Assembly (NCBI GenBank): GCA_029168955.1
Contig: JAPDOI010000131.1
Coordinates: 806,001 to 870,000 of the forward strand
Source of the DNA: Aplectana chamaeleonis
Taxonomy: Eukaryota > Nematoda > Chromadorea > Rhabditida > Cosmocercidae
Direction of reading: 5' to 3'
DNA length: 64,000 nucleotides
The notes under the pieces are model-generated. The model did not search any database and was not told where the DNA came from. It saw only the letters and a list, made by a program, of their open reading frames with translations. Positions 20,360-31,959 of the stretch are shown piece by piece. The translations under genes and the position numbers were made by a program. The number at the start of each line of letters is the position of its first letter. Positions within the stretch are counted from its first letter, which is position 1.

Positions 20360-22706
20360 TAGACTAGGACTCGGCAGGTTTGCGGGAGATTCGCGGCGAG
20401 TCTTCTCAGAGGTGTTAGTTCTCTGAGCGATCCCTATACGTTGGCCGACAAAAATCCAGAATTTCGAGATTTTTCTGGGTTTCTGATTGCCGAGACATCA
20501 ACTCAGATCGTGGTTGTTGAAACTCCTCACAGGCTCTGCATGAATCCTTGGAAGCCCTTCGATCTCCCTTATTTTTCGAGAGCAGGCTCTATTTCAGGAG
20601 CCCATTTCTCCACTTTGTTGTCCGTAGTAAGTTAAAAAAGGTATGGCTCGAAAATACACGCAATTGAATCGAACAGTGAAATTATCGCATGAATTACGTC
20701 TTCCCCAAACCATCGTATAACTGAGGTAGCAGGTCGAAAATTGTGAAACGGACATCAGATTCTTCTTCAGCGCCCTGAATTACACCCCTAGTCAAGATTT
20801 CAGCCAAATCCGAGATACTGACCAGAGATATGTCGGGACTTCAACGTCAGGAGAGGTCGAAAAAGTAGTTTTTCTGGGTTGGGCTGTTGCAGTGTTTATT
20901 TTAAAGAGGACCATAAAAAAAGCTGTCGGCCGAGTCTCAGATCGATCCGACCATTTTGAGCCGATTACGGCCGGTATGACTTGACCTATAACGTCCGTTT
21001 TTGCTGAAAATCGTTTGGAAGCGTTGTTCGGAAAAGACCTTTCAAATTGTTTTGCACAAGGGGTTAAAGTCACAAGCCGGGTGGAAGGGGGGCCGCACCG
21101 GATCCGAAGCTGGAGGGGGGGGCGCACCTCTCACGTGCCGATCACACCGCTACGCCTTACCCTGTTGGATAGTCGCACAAACGCTCGCATCCTTCACCCC
21201 CAAAATGTCATAGGCGTTGCCTTATATCAAGTTGGGGGTAACAGAAGGAAAAACAGTGCACGCGTTTATCATAAAAAAGTTAATGTTCCAATTCGCCTCG
21301 CGCCTCAAAGAGATTTAATGGTGGGAAGGTGTTCTCCCAATTTAGTGCAGCAAACGCAACCACATAATTTGATAGCGCCTAGTTTCAGTGTCTGAAACGC
21401 AAAACTGGGCGCGGTATGAGTAATAAAAACTTCGCTCCGTAAAGAACATTTTAGTAGAAGCGAGAGAATGCACTTGACCTTAAGTGTCTGTATAATTCCG
21501 CCTGGGACAGGGAGGCAGAATGCAACCCTATGAAGCCCCAGCATAAACGGAATCGTGCCACAACAGTAGAAAATAGCGGCGGCAATGCAGCTTCGTGCTT
21601 GCCTTCCGTTTCCCATCAATGCGACGCGACTCGTCCGGTCCGACTATGAGGACACTTCAAGGCGCCCTTTGAGCGCGGTTTGGTGCATTACTACCTCATC
21701 AATCATGCGCATAAACGTACAACAGTATGAAAGTCGCATAATATTGCTCAATCGGAGCGGTATGATTGGTACCATTTAGACATCTTCCATAGTCTTCACC
21801 GTGCGCGCGGCATGCGCGTGACGCGTGCGATGGGCGGTGAATTATGGAACTTTTCAGCGTGCGGGAAACAACCATAAAATTTTCAGCGGCACCGCCAGTG
21901 TGGTGCGAGTTGAAGTTGGGCCTCAACTGTGACATGAACAGGAATTCCTCGCTTACACTTGCGAATACGGTAGCGTAGGATAGTTCCAGAATTACTCATG
22001 TTGGAGTGGACAAAACTGAGAAGCGAATATTGATTCAAATGATGAAACCGCCATGGCGGTTTGGGCGGTGCCGCTATGGCGACGTTGAATAGGCGACACA
22101 CACGTCCTGGATAACATTCATAGTCCACCGCGCTTACCGTACGTGCTGTGCTAGAGGTGAGGACTATAAAAGATGCACACAGCTGCATTTTACCGCGTCT
22201 CAAAGCATCAGTGAAGCGTTGTAGCAGCTCAGTAGATCTCTGACTAGGAAAAGCCACTAGGAGAAAGTGGTTTTTCCGAAGTAAATGTAGCTTCTTAGAA
22301 TCCATTGGTGATTAAAAGATCGAACTAGACTATCTTACTGCACTCTGTTTCTCTGAACGGAGTCATAGCGTTTATTGGTGGGTTACCATAGAACATTGTC
22401 ATTATGCCCATCGGAAGCATCTTTAGTCTTTTTCGAAACTAAAAATGGATCCCATAATCGTGATTAGTGTCCTGAATAACTTCTTGGCCAGACTTCGAGC
22501 GTTAAAAAAACTTGATCACCGGCGCAACGAAAATCTCACAAGGGCTCCTACGGGTCTTTAGAGGTTAAATTAAATTTCCCTTCCAAGCACACGGCTATTT
22601 AGGGCGCTAAACACGAATAGCAGGTACTTTTTCATTTTTTGGCTCTGCAGTTGACTTACGGTACGGTAAGGTCATTTACCCACCGCCAACTCTCGCTTAT
22701 AAGTTT
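20360..22706. other. Unassigned 2.3 kb
   Basis: No exon with convincing splice structure. The short segment 20740-20830 resembles 49310-49380 (CAGATTC, then AATTTC/GATTTC, then AAATCCGAGA), so part is an old dispersed repeat. A G-run at 21105-21125 is present. No RNA gene recognised. Confidence 0.35.
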
Positions 22707-22992
22707 AACTGTGCTTATCTGGGCCGAATTCCGGTCCGCAATTGCTTCTCGACACGGTTTGCGGCCGCACGCGCTCGAGTCAGTCGGGTTTCCAGCGCCA
22801 AAGCCGACTCAATGTGGCTTTTTTCAAACGATTTTCTGCAATTTTTCTTCGTTTCCAGTTTCCAAAACCCACCTCGAGTAAGCAGATCGGCGGCTGCGGC
22901 GCTGGAAGCTCTTCTGACTCGGGAGCGTGCGGCCGAAAAGCGTGTCGAGACGCAATTGCGGACCAGAATTTGGCCCAGATAAGCACAGTAAC
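22707..22992. repeat. GC-rich foldback, about 286 bp
   Basis: The left arm TAACTGTGCTTATCTGGGCC ... GTCCGCAATTGC ... GCGGCCGCACGC and the right arm, reverse-complemented, TTACTGTGCTTATCTGGGCC ... GTCCGCAATTGC ... TTCGGCCGCACGC pair over about 90 bases. Open frames on both strands here are by-products of the palindrome. Confidence 0.75.
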
Positions 22993-23419
22993 TCCGTTCG
23001 TAGAAGCGGAGCACAGCTAGAATGATCAAATTCTATTTGAAGGCTTGTAGGTCGGCTACACAATCACACCTCAGTCAAGGCTGCGCGGCTACACTCCAAT
23101 CACTGCGGCGCTACTGACAGCGAAGTTCCACGCAGCAGTGAGGTCTAAGTCTGTAGTCGACCTAGAAGCCTAATTTTTTCGTCGAGAATTGATCTTGAAA
23201 AATAGCATTTCGTTCGGAACGGCCACATTCTTCAAGTGACCTTCCCTTGTGAGTCGTCTATAAGGATCTGCAGAGTTAAATTCGCGGCGTTGCTCGCAGC
23301 CAGGGACAGCGCTGCGTGATGAAATATGGATTACACTCGACGTCAGAGGCGGCCAAAGCTGCGTAAAGGGCGGAAAGGTGGCACCGCAGAGTTTTGACGC
23401 CGCAACGGCCCTGTCTCAG

Positions 23420-23535
23420 GCCTAGTGCATACTTTACGCGACGCGCGACAGTGCATATCAGCAATATCGACTTCGGGTCGACTAACATGACAAACACTAT
23501 GTGGCGTCGCCCGTCGCGCGAAGTATGCACTAGGC
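23420..23535. repeat. Small foldback, 116 bp
   Basis: GCCTAGTGCATACTTTACGC at the left and GCGCGAAGTATGCACTAGGC at the right form arms of about 35 bases around a TCGACTTCGGGTCGA centre. MITE-like. Confidence 0.7.
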
Positions 23536-26042
23536 TTCACTGCCACCTAGCGGTAACCAGCGTCGCGACGTTAAAGCTCGAAAAAAATTTGCCGTCGCGT
23601 CGAGGCCGACCACTACTCAGAACATTTTCGTTTACTTGATTTCGACTTTGGAAACAACTTCCTGTTTGTCGCCGTAACGAACCGCGGTATAGTTGTCCCT
23701 ATATGGAAACCAACTTGAGGCTCTCCAACTTGCCAACAACAACTGATTTTACTGTAAGAACGACTCTAAAAAAGTTTGCAGACTTATGTTTTTATCTAGT
23801 TGTTGATACCGTATAGCCGAATGCAGCTGGCAAGTATAACTCAAATAACTCACTGGAAGGATTCTAAGTCGAATCTGCAACACTTTTCCAAAACGCTTCG
23901 AGAGCCCTCTAGTTTGTATAGTTTACCGCAATGTTAAAAGGCTACGGTGCGGTTGCGGTCGACACTATGAAACTAATGTGAGAAACCTGGCGCTTGGCCA
24001 GATTTCGTCTTCGATCGACACCACAGCTGATTTTCTGAATGAGTTACGGGTTTCCTTCTTTTCCTCACGTCTGTTTCTGCTTCATTTTAGTTTCTGACTC
24101 TTATATTATTGCGAAAAAGGTTTTTTAGTGTGCGAGGAGATTTTGTCGTTTTTTTTTCAATTTCAAAAAAGAATTCTGAAAAAAAGACATTTCAAATACC
24201 GAACAAATGGCTAATTCCTCTCACGCACTGAAAAAGGTTTCTATTTGCAATATTCGAAGAGTCAGAAACAAAAATACAGCAGAAACAAACCAGAAAAAAA
24301 TAACATAAATCGTAACTCACCCAGAAAATCAGCTGTGCTGTCGATCGATGACGAGATCTGGCGAAGTGCCAGGTTTTCCACCGCAGTTTTAGTGTGTCGA
24401 CTGCAACCGCATCATAGCATTCAGGGATGTGCGGCAAACGATTTTGAGATTTTCGGCAAACGGCAATCGGCAAGAAAATTCCAAAAACGGCAGGCAATCG
24501 GCAAACGGCAAAAACCTCGTCCCTTAGATTGACCCCAAAAATTATTCACACGTGCCGCTCTACTTTTTTTTCCTTTTTTCCCAACACTTATGTCGACATT
24601 CTAATTATTCCAATTCAAGGGAGTAGTTCCATTTCGAGGCATCAGATAAACAAAAACAAGACATGTGGGACCTCGTAGAAATCAGAGAAATCGCCGCTGC
24701 GGCTTCGCAAGAAAGCGGTCTAGGCTCCTACAGGCACCGAAGTGTCGTGGCTGCCCCGCGATAGTGCCGCTGCGGCTCCGCGATCGGTGGCTGCCTCTGA
24801 CAAAAATAGGACCAACTGCGAGTAACTCATATGAAATGAGTCATAATACAACTAGGTGGGTCTACGACCAAAAATATACTTCTGTGGTGCTCACGTCCTC
24901 TGCCTGATAGGGACAGAGTGCCGTTATTGCGACCTAGGAGATACGGATTGTACGACAAATTTGGGCTATTGAACAAGCAACAATCTCGTTCTACCACACA
25001 GAGTCGGCGCGGGTTCGCTGATGCATCCTCGCGAAGTTCGTGTGGTTCCAACACAGAACTGTCGCGGTACTGTCGCCGCAATGTCGCAACAGAATCTCCA
25101 TGGCACAGTAATCATCACAGAGCTGATGCGATACTACCGGGGAACTATCGCGGCACAGTCGAGGGCCGCGATACTTTCCTGGCACTGCCGCTGCGCACTT
25201 TTTCAGAGTCTTTGTTTCGCAGAATGCTTCTTGCTTCTTTTAGTTACGTCAGAATCTTTCGAAACCCTGGAACAGGAACTAAAGTACCACACTGGAGTTA
25301 GACTATCTACTGTCAACTTAACGCAAGCTGACAGAGAAAATGGAAATAGCATATGATTAAAGGAAAAGATGGATAGCTTTCAGAACCATTTTTAGGGAAT
25401 TTTTTTATACTATGAGTATCTAGTAACTCATAACGTGGCATGAGAGTGCGTAATTTCAGCAATTTCTGGTCGCCTAACTGAAAATCGTCAAATAAAAAGC
25501 TTGCGTTTCGCTGCAGTTTACCGCGAACTTACCACGAGTTAACTCGCGTTTTTAAACCCATTTACTACCAACCCAGATGAATCAAAACCCCGTAGAACGA
25601 TTGAGCGCACAACGGATAATCGGATTGCCCCTAGTGCCCACTAGAGTGTTGGAACGAATAATTTTTTTGAATATTCGAATAATCCACTTCTTCGAATATT
25701 CGATTATTCGAATAAACGAATATTTCACTTCTTTGAATATTCAATTATTCGAATATTATTCGAATAAACGAATATTTGGGCAACACTATCGCGTACTATC
25801 CCATCCAATCCACTCAGGCAAACTGGGGCATCGACAACAGGTTGAAAAGTTGTCATCTCATAAACTGCACCCTCTTGACAACTCAAATCGCTCGCATTGC
25901 AAGCCTGACAACTGCCCGTTGCCCAGCGACGTCCGCCTGTTGTCGGGCTGTTGACATTTCGACCTGTCGCATTTAGCGGCCTATTTAGCAGCGGTTCACA
26001 TCCTGCAAGACTTTTATGTGGCTTAGGAACTACTTTGAACCA

Positions 26043-26195
26043 ACCCGCGTCGCGGTCGGCGCATCGACATGCATCGCGGTCAGCACACCTACACGCATCG
26101 CGTTCAGCACACCTACACGCATCGCGGTCGGCACATCGACACGCGTCGCGGTCGACACACCGGCACGCAGCGTGGTCGGTACACCCACGCGTCGC
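26043..26195. repeat. 24-bp tandem repeat, about six units
   Basis: The unit GCATCGCGGTCGGCACATCGACAC recurs with substitutions (CACACCTACACGCATCGCG). Eight-residue periodicity keeps frames open on both strands (for example HASRSAHL, RCADRDAC), which I take as non-coding. The flank 26200-26300 (GGCGGGGCCAATATA ... ACTTGGGTAGTTGAACC) resembles 4330-4385. Confidence 0.7.
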
Positions 26196-26320
26196 GGCTG
26201 GGTCGCTTAACCTCCACTGAGGCCGCCACCGGATGGGCAGGGCTTCCAGATGCTGGGCGGGGCCAATATACCGCATACTTGGGTAGTTGAACCGGCTGCA
26301 CTCTTGTCACTTAAATTTAG

Positions 26321-26775
26321 CATACACGCTCGTAAACGTGGTTGAGATACTAACTATGGAAGTTGAGTGGCATGGCTCAGAACACAACGCCTACGCATTC
26401 TGAAGCGTCAAAAACGACCAAAAGTGACGCTACACGACTGAGGAGTCGGCCCCGCACCTGTATCAGCCCGCCCCCGTATTTGCGTCTTCCCCCAAACAGG
26501 AGTGCTGGGCCATTCCCACCATCGTCGATGTGTATGGCTCACTTATTGTACTCATTGTACCACCCACAAGCGTAGCCGATGGTGGGAATGTCCTAGTACC
26601 CCTTTTTTGGAGGAGGACGCAAGTACAAGTGCGGACAGATACGGGGTGGGCCAACTTCTCACTCGTGTAGCGTCATTGTGGATCGTTTTTGACGCTTCAA
26701 AATGCGTAGGCGTTGTGTTCTGAGCCATACTTCATATTTCCGTAGTTATCTCAACAACGTTTACGAGCGTGTACT
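26321..26775. repeat. Long foldback, 455 bp
   Basis: The arms pair over roughly 130 bases or more: CATACACGCTCGTAAACGTG ... TGGCTCAGAACACAACGCC ... GTGACGCTACACGA at the left, with inverted counterparts TCGTGTAGCGTCATTG ... GGCGTTGTGTTCTGAGCCA ... AACGTTTACGAGCGTGTA at the right. Its ends are related to those of the element at 4739-7651. Confidence 0.75.
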
Positions 26776-27075
26776 CTGAGTTTTGGCCGAGAAATAGCCG
26801 CGAAACAGACACAAAATGCCTTTTCCCGAGTAATAGTCGCGAAATAGCCGCTAAATATAGCTGGCTGCGAAATAGTCGCCAAATAATGCTCGCCGTAAAA
26901 TAGCCGCAAAATACCCGCTAAATTGCCGCCAAATTTTTGGTCTGCTTCGGTCTAGTTTTGTTTAGCTTAGTTGAGTTCAGTTGAGTTATGCGCGCTGCCG
27001 AGATGTCGTACATTCCACCGTGGCAGCGTGGAGGAAAGAAGATCACCTCTATGCAAACCGACGTCACCTTCTCCA

Positions 27076-30000
27076 CGAAGAGGGTTTTTGTCATGGGAGA
27101 GGTGCTGGCCGGCCGCGTCTCTCCTTCGGATTCTCCTGCTAAGGGCCGGCGTGGAAAGGAATCCTGGACCCGCTCAGAAGAAGAAGTACCTATGTGCCAC
27201 ATGCGACAGAAATGTCAATTGGAATGGGACCAGCGTCCAATGCTTTGGATGCCAAAGGTGGGTGCACTTCTCTTGTTCGGGTCTCAGTTCTGTGAAGCAT
27301 CATAACTCTTCTTTTCACTGTGTTATATGCTCTTCACCTACCAACTCTGATTCCTCTTCCTCATATCGCCCCCTTTCCATTGTACATATCAATCTCAATG
27401 GCCTTCGTGCCAAACTTTCTGAGCTCTCTCTCTTCGCACGTACTTACCATCCAGACGTGATCATGGTTTAAGAGACCAAGCTCTCTCCATCCCCTACCCG
27501 TCCTCATCCTAACATCCCGGGCTATACTGCCTTCCATGCTCCAAGGTCAGCTGTTGGCGGAGGAGTTTCAACCTTTGTTTTATCTTCTCTTCCCTCCCAC
27601 CTCATACCCAACACCCCCACGGATGGTACTCTCGAGTACCTTCCAATCCATCTCCCTCCTAAAACACCTCTTTCTCTCTTCAACATATATATTCCACCTA
27701 CTACCTCATGCCCCTCTTTTTACAATCCTATTCCACTTCTCAAGCAGCTTTACGACTGCTCCCTCTCATCCTCAGTTGTCTTCGCGGGCGATTTTAATGC
27801 TCACATCTTTTGCTCGTCACTCGATTCTGACGCTAGAGGAAATGACGTCGAAGAATGGGCAGAGGAGTGTGACTTGGTCATCTTAAACGATGATCAGCCC
27901 ACTCGTCTCCCTACCAACAGCCGATCTTCCAGCCCAGACATTTCTCTTGTCTCGTCCAACCTCTCTAACTCTTGCTCATGGTCCACCACAACCACTTTGC
28001 CAAGTGACCATGTCCCCGTCTTTATCCATATCGATCTCTCCAACTCTCTCGCTCCCTATTCTGGTGTTCGTCAACATTCTTATCTTAATTTAGGCCGAGC
28101 AGACTGGAGCCTGTTCAGTGAAGTTGCGCTTCGCCTGTCGGCAAATTACCCGTGGAATGGCGACGTGCACCAGAAAGAGTGCCATTTATCTGACGCGATC
28201 CGCAGAGCCATGAAAGCGGCTATTCCTGTCGGTCGCGTTAAGACGTTCTATCCAAATGTCACAAGGGAGATCCTCGATAAGATCAGGACAAGAGATGCCA
28301 GGAGAGCGGTCAACCATCTGGACCCCGTCGTTGCTGAACTTGACGATGAGATCAAAAAGGATCTAGACAGGCACAAGAAAGAAGAGTGGGAAAAGTTCGC
28401 TGGGCAGTTGGACTTCAAGACGGACAGTGCTTGGAAGGTATCACGGAAGCTCTCGGGTAGGAGCTTGCCTGCCACCGTCTCCACAATCGAATTAGAAAAC
28501 GGTGTATTCAAATCAGGAAAAGAAGCCGCTTATGCGCTCGGGAGAAGTTTTTTCATCACCAGTGCAAAGCGTGATCCGCAGAATAGAGTGACTGTACGAG
28601 AGCTGTGCCGCCTCCCGCTCATGAGCACGGCCGAAGCGTTCACTACGGCGCAAGTTGAGAAAGTTATAAAGGATATGCGGAATTCAAAAGCGGTCGGTCC
28701 AGACGGGATATGTCCTGCTGTCTTGAAGAACATACCGAATATACCAAATTAAATCCTTCCGCTTCTCACTGATTTGATCAATACCTCGTTCAGATCGTGC
28801 ACCATCCCACAGAACTGGAAGACAGCTAACGTTGTGCCGCTGCCCAAGCCGGGGAAACCTCAGGCTTCAGTCAAGGGATACAGATCTATTAGCTTGCTGT
28901 CCACGTTCGCGAAGGTAGCCGAAAAACTGATCGTAGAGGACTTGGCGGAGCACAATGAGAAGCAAGTGATTTAGCATGGATTCAGAAAGCTGCTTTCCAC
29001 CACGACAGCTCTGCTGGAAATTACAAGCTTTGCCATCGATGGGTTCAATGCCCAGAAGCTACAGAGAACTGTGGCTGTTGCCTTAGATCTCACCAAGGCA
29101 TTCGACACAGTAAACCATGGAGTTTTGTCAAGCAACTTACTGGAATCATCAATACCGCCGTGGCAGAAACGCTTGATATTGGCATTCATCAAGGGCAGAC
29201 GAGCCAGAGTTATGTTCCAGAACCATGTCTCCAATAGTATTCTTATTGCAGCTGGAGTCCCGCTGGGCGGCGTTTTATCGCCTGCCCTCTTCATTCTGTA
29301 CCTCGAAGACATGCCCGCTCCTCCCCAGGATATCAAGGTGGTCGCCTATGCCGATGATATAACAATAATGTGTCGGGATCGGGATATACATGTGGCCGCC
29401 TCCAAGATCAATGAGTACCTGGTCACACTGAAAAGCTTTTCCGACCGCAAAATGCTAAAGATCTCTGCATCCAAATCGTCGGTATCCGTACTCACAACGG
29501 ATCATTCGGAGCACAGCGCTCACCCGCATGTCGAGTGGGACGGAGATCGATTACCTGCTGCTCGCTTTCCCAAACTGCTCGGCCTGGTGCTCGATCCATC
29601 GCTCAAGTTTCATAAGAACACCGAGCAGAAGCAGGCCGTCGTCAAAGCGAAGCTTAATGTGCTCAGAGCCCTGGGCGGTACATCATGGGGCAGTAGCAAA
29701 GAAACCATTATTATGACGTATAAAGCGATTCTCCAGCCTGCACTAGAATACGGCGCACCAGTTTGGCAGCATCTAGTTTCGGACTCCTCTTGGACCAAGA
29801 TGCAGCGTATACAGAATGCCGCACTTCGTATAGCTACCGGATGTGCAAGAAGTTCCCCAGTCGAGCACTTGCATGCGGAGACACGATTATTACCAGTAAA
29901 AGAACACTGTCAGCTGCAGGCCCAACAATTTTTCATCAACATTGTCAAACAACCAAATCACCCCTCTTGGAGAGTGCTAAACCCCGTCAGAGAAAGAAAG

Positions 30001-30417
30001 ATCAGAAAGCCATCCGCCGATGCTCCAAGCAAAGTCAATCTGCAAAGATGGCACGATTCACAGCAAGAACGACTCCGTTTGTTGCGCGAGGAGCACACAC
30101 AGTTCGTACAGTGTCATCTGGAAAAGGCGGCAGTAAATCCCATCCTGGGAGTGGTACCGCCCCGTGTCTGCACATCCGAGTCTCAACTCGGAAGGAGGGC
30201 CAGATGCACCCTGGCATCGCTGCGCTGTGGTCACTCTACTATGCTTATGGCATATGTTAGCAAGATTGACAGCACCAAATCGGACGTTTGCCCAGACTGT
30301 GGATGCCACGGCCACGATACGGCACATTTGTTTGATTGTCCGGAGAGATCAACCACGCTGACCATAATGGACCTATGGACGAATCCATTATTGGTCGCCC
30401 AGTTCCTCAACCTATGA
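27076..30417 (+). pseudogene. LINE copy 3 2A/PHD/endonuclease/RT frame with three stops
   Basis: One frame is open from before the 2A motif (27148-27171) to the end at 30417 with no frameshift, broken only by stops at 27469-27471 (CAA to TAA, in VQETKL), 28750-28752 and 28972-28974. Order: PHD-like finger, APE endonuclease (GDFNAH, SDHVPVF), reverse transcriptase (AVALDLTKAFDTVN, GVPLGGVLSPALF, YADDI) and a C-terminal CPDCGCHGHDTAHLFDCP knuckle ending AQFLNL. Motif B has Leu where GVPQGG is usual. About 1,100 codons. The downstream half from 29071 is fully open. Confidence 0.92.
27148..27171 (+). other. 2A-like octapeptide GVERNPGP in LINE copy 3
   Basis: GGC GTG GAA AGG AAT CCT GGA CCC after RILLLRA. 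Codon choice differs from the other copies while all eight residues are kept. Confidence 0.75.
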
Positions 30418-31959
30418 CAGTACCCTCGACATGGCTGCAAAGAAGAAGAAGAGTTATGCGCGGTTTATGCGATGGCGAACTTCCTAGTGCTGCTTAGCCG
30501 TGCCCTACTCCGCAATCTCAGCGACAATTCAAAAAAAAAAAACTCAGCGACAAATCGTAGTAAGTCGTTGAGACCGACACCATGTCACTGGGAACTCGCC
30601 GCGTAATATTTCGCTTCCCAGCTCCATGAGACGTCCGGGCGACAACAGACGTCGAGTGGCTCAGGATCTGGCACGAACTTGAGACTACATCCAGCTGGTC
30701 GTCCTAGGTGGCTGGAAACCATCGAATTCCACGTGCAGCATTATGGAAGGAGAGAACTTGGGATTTTGCGGCAGAATTCAGGTGACGTTCACCGGGAAAG
30801 TAGACAAATAGCATCACCTCGAACCAGTTTCATGAAAATACACATGATAATGGCTCATTCTGGCCATCATCGTGAGAAATTTCCATGTTGCTCAAGTCTT
30901 GCTATACTTATGAGCCTCTCGAGATTTAAACTTTTCTCTATAACTAAAGGTGAAATGGGCATTTCTAGCATTTTGACAGAATCCTACGAGCGATTTAATA
31001 TATTGTAAATACTTGCTATACTAACTTGATATTTATGAGGTACTGAAGAATTGTGAGAAATTAGTAGTCACTACGCTAAGATGTTTGAAATGTAAAATCA
31101 GGGCAAAATGGAGTGCGATCTTGTCGAATATTCAAATTATTCGTGCTGAATATTCGAATAAACCGAATATTTCACTTATTTGAAGATTCGAATATTCGAA
31201 TAAACGAATATTCCACTTCTGTGAATATTCGATTATTCGAATAACCCGAATAATCCACTTCTTTGAATATTCGAATTATTAGAATATTCGATTATTCGAA
31301 TATTATTCGAATAAACGAATATTCGGGCAACACTCTAGCGCCCACATGGCCGCGAGCATGGCCGGCGTTTCCTTTCAATGTTTTGCCGAGTTTCGTCGTA
31401 AAAAAAACAAAAATTTCGGCAAACGACAAACGGCAAAAAAAGTCCCAAAAATGGCCGGCAAACGACAAACGGCAAACGGCAATTGCCGCACATCCCTGAT
31501 AGCGTTCTAACGTTGCGGTGAAGTGTATAAATAAAGTCCAACCGAAAATCCATACTTCACCCAAAGTTTGATTAGGGGGTAGTTTTGGGCGCTGAACACA
31601 TTTATGAGGTCTATTTTCGGATTTTCCAAAGACGCATCTGCGCATTTCAGAAGGTACAAAAAGCAAGAAAAAGGACCGCTTTATACTCGTGAATTTTTGG
31701 AACCTGCTTCTCGGGGCAGGATCCCGCGCAGTTTTACTATGGAGATCTAAGAGATTAGAACATTGAAAAATATAAGTCGTTTTTGCAGATGCGTTTACCC
31801 CCATAAACACTTCCCTTGTAAGACCGAGCTCTCAATTTCTTCGAATAAACGAGATATTAGAAGAAGCTTCACTGGCACTCCCCCCCCCCCTTTGACGAGT
31901 CGTAGTGGGCAACAAAACGGGAAAGATAAAAAAATCCATTACCTTGAGCCTCAATGGAA

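Larger units (their letters stand above)
26995..30451 (+). mobile_element. LINE copy 3 (family A), full-length, 3,457 bp
   Basis: Flanked by the exact 11-bp duplication AGTTATGCGCG (26984-26994 and 30452-30462; the last G may belong to the element). It starts CTGCCGAGATGTCG and ends GGCTGCAAAGAAGAAGAAG. Together with copy 4 this fixes the true 5' end of the family, so the element is complete with almost no 5' leader before the first ATG (27001). It sits inside hAT-B. Confidence 0.93.
25642..31337. mobile_element. hAT-B: AT-rich hAT-like element (GAATATTCG family), 5,696 bp
   Basis: Ends TAGAGTGTTG (25642) and CAACACTCTA (to 31337) are inverted, each followed inward by arrays of GAATATTCGAATAA words. 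Flanks GTGCCCAC (25634-25641) and GCGCCCAC (31338-31345) match at 7 of 8 positions. It contains a 24-bp tandem repeat, a long foldback and LINE copy 3. A second, imperfect CAACACTA end at about 25784-25791 suggests two related elements near the left side. No transposase seen. Confidence 0.65.
24422..31498. mobile_element. hAT-A: hAT-like element (GCCGTTT family) with nested insertions, 7,077 bp
   Basis: Ends CAGGGATGTGCGGCAA (24422) and TTGCCGCACATCCCTG (to 31498) are inverted, with GGCAAACGGCAA words just inside. Flanks ATAGCATT (24414-24421) and ATAGCGTT (31499-31506) match at 7 of 8 positions, consistent with an 8-bp target duplication. Inside it lies hAT-B (25642-31337), leaving about 1.37 kb of its own sequence. 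The segment 24680-25200 is rich in GCCGC/TGTCGCGG words. No transposase seen. Confidence 0.8.
23919..31525. mobile_element. TA-type foldback copy ii, split by a 7-kb nested insertion
   Basis: Left part 23919-24421: GTTTACCGCAATGTTAAAAGG ... GCCAGATTTCGTC ... CACAGCTGATTTTCTG. The right arm ends just before 24422 and resumes at 31507 (TCTAACGTTGCGGTGAAGTG). Joined across the insertion, the right arm mirrors the left, so the insertion point falls inside the arm. The centre is also palindromic (GAGTCAGAAAC and GTTTCTGACTC). About 530 bp without the insertion. Right flank 31526-31830 is related to the flank of copy iii. Confidence 0.75.

Noticed and set aside
21883..22305. 140-residue minus-strand frame with a signal-peptide-like internal Met
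   Set aside because: A possible donor follows MQLCASFIVLTSSTART, but no partner exon is visible and the rest looks random.
25725..26276. Repeat-rich frames with RCADRDAC or HASRSAHL units
   Set aside because: Translations of the 24-bp tandem repeat on both strands; no start context, splice sites or recognised domain.
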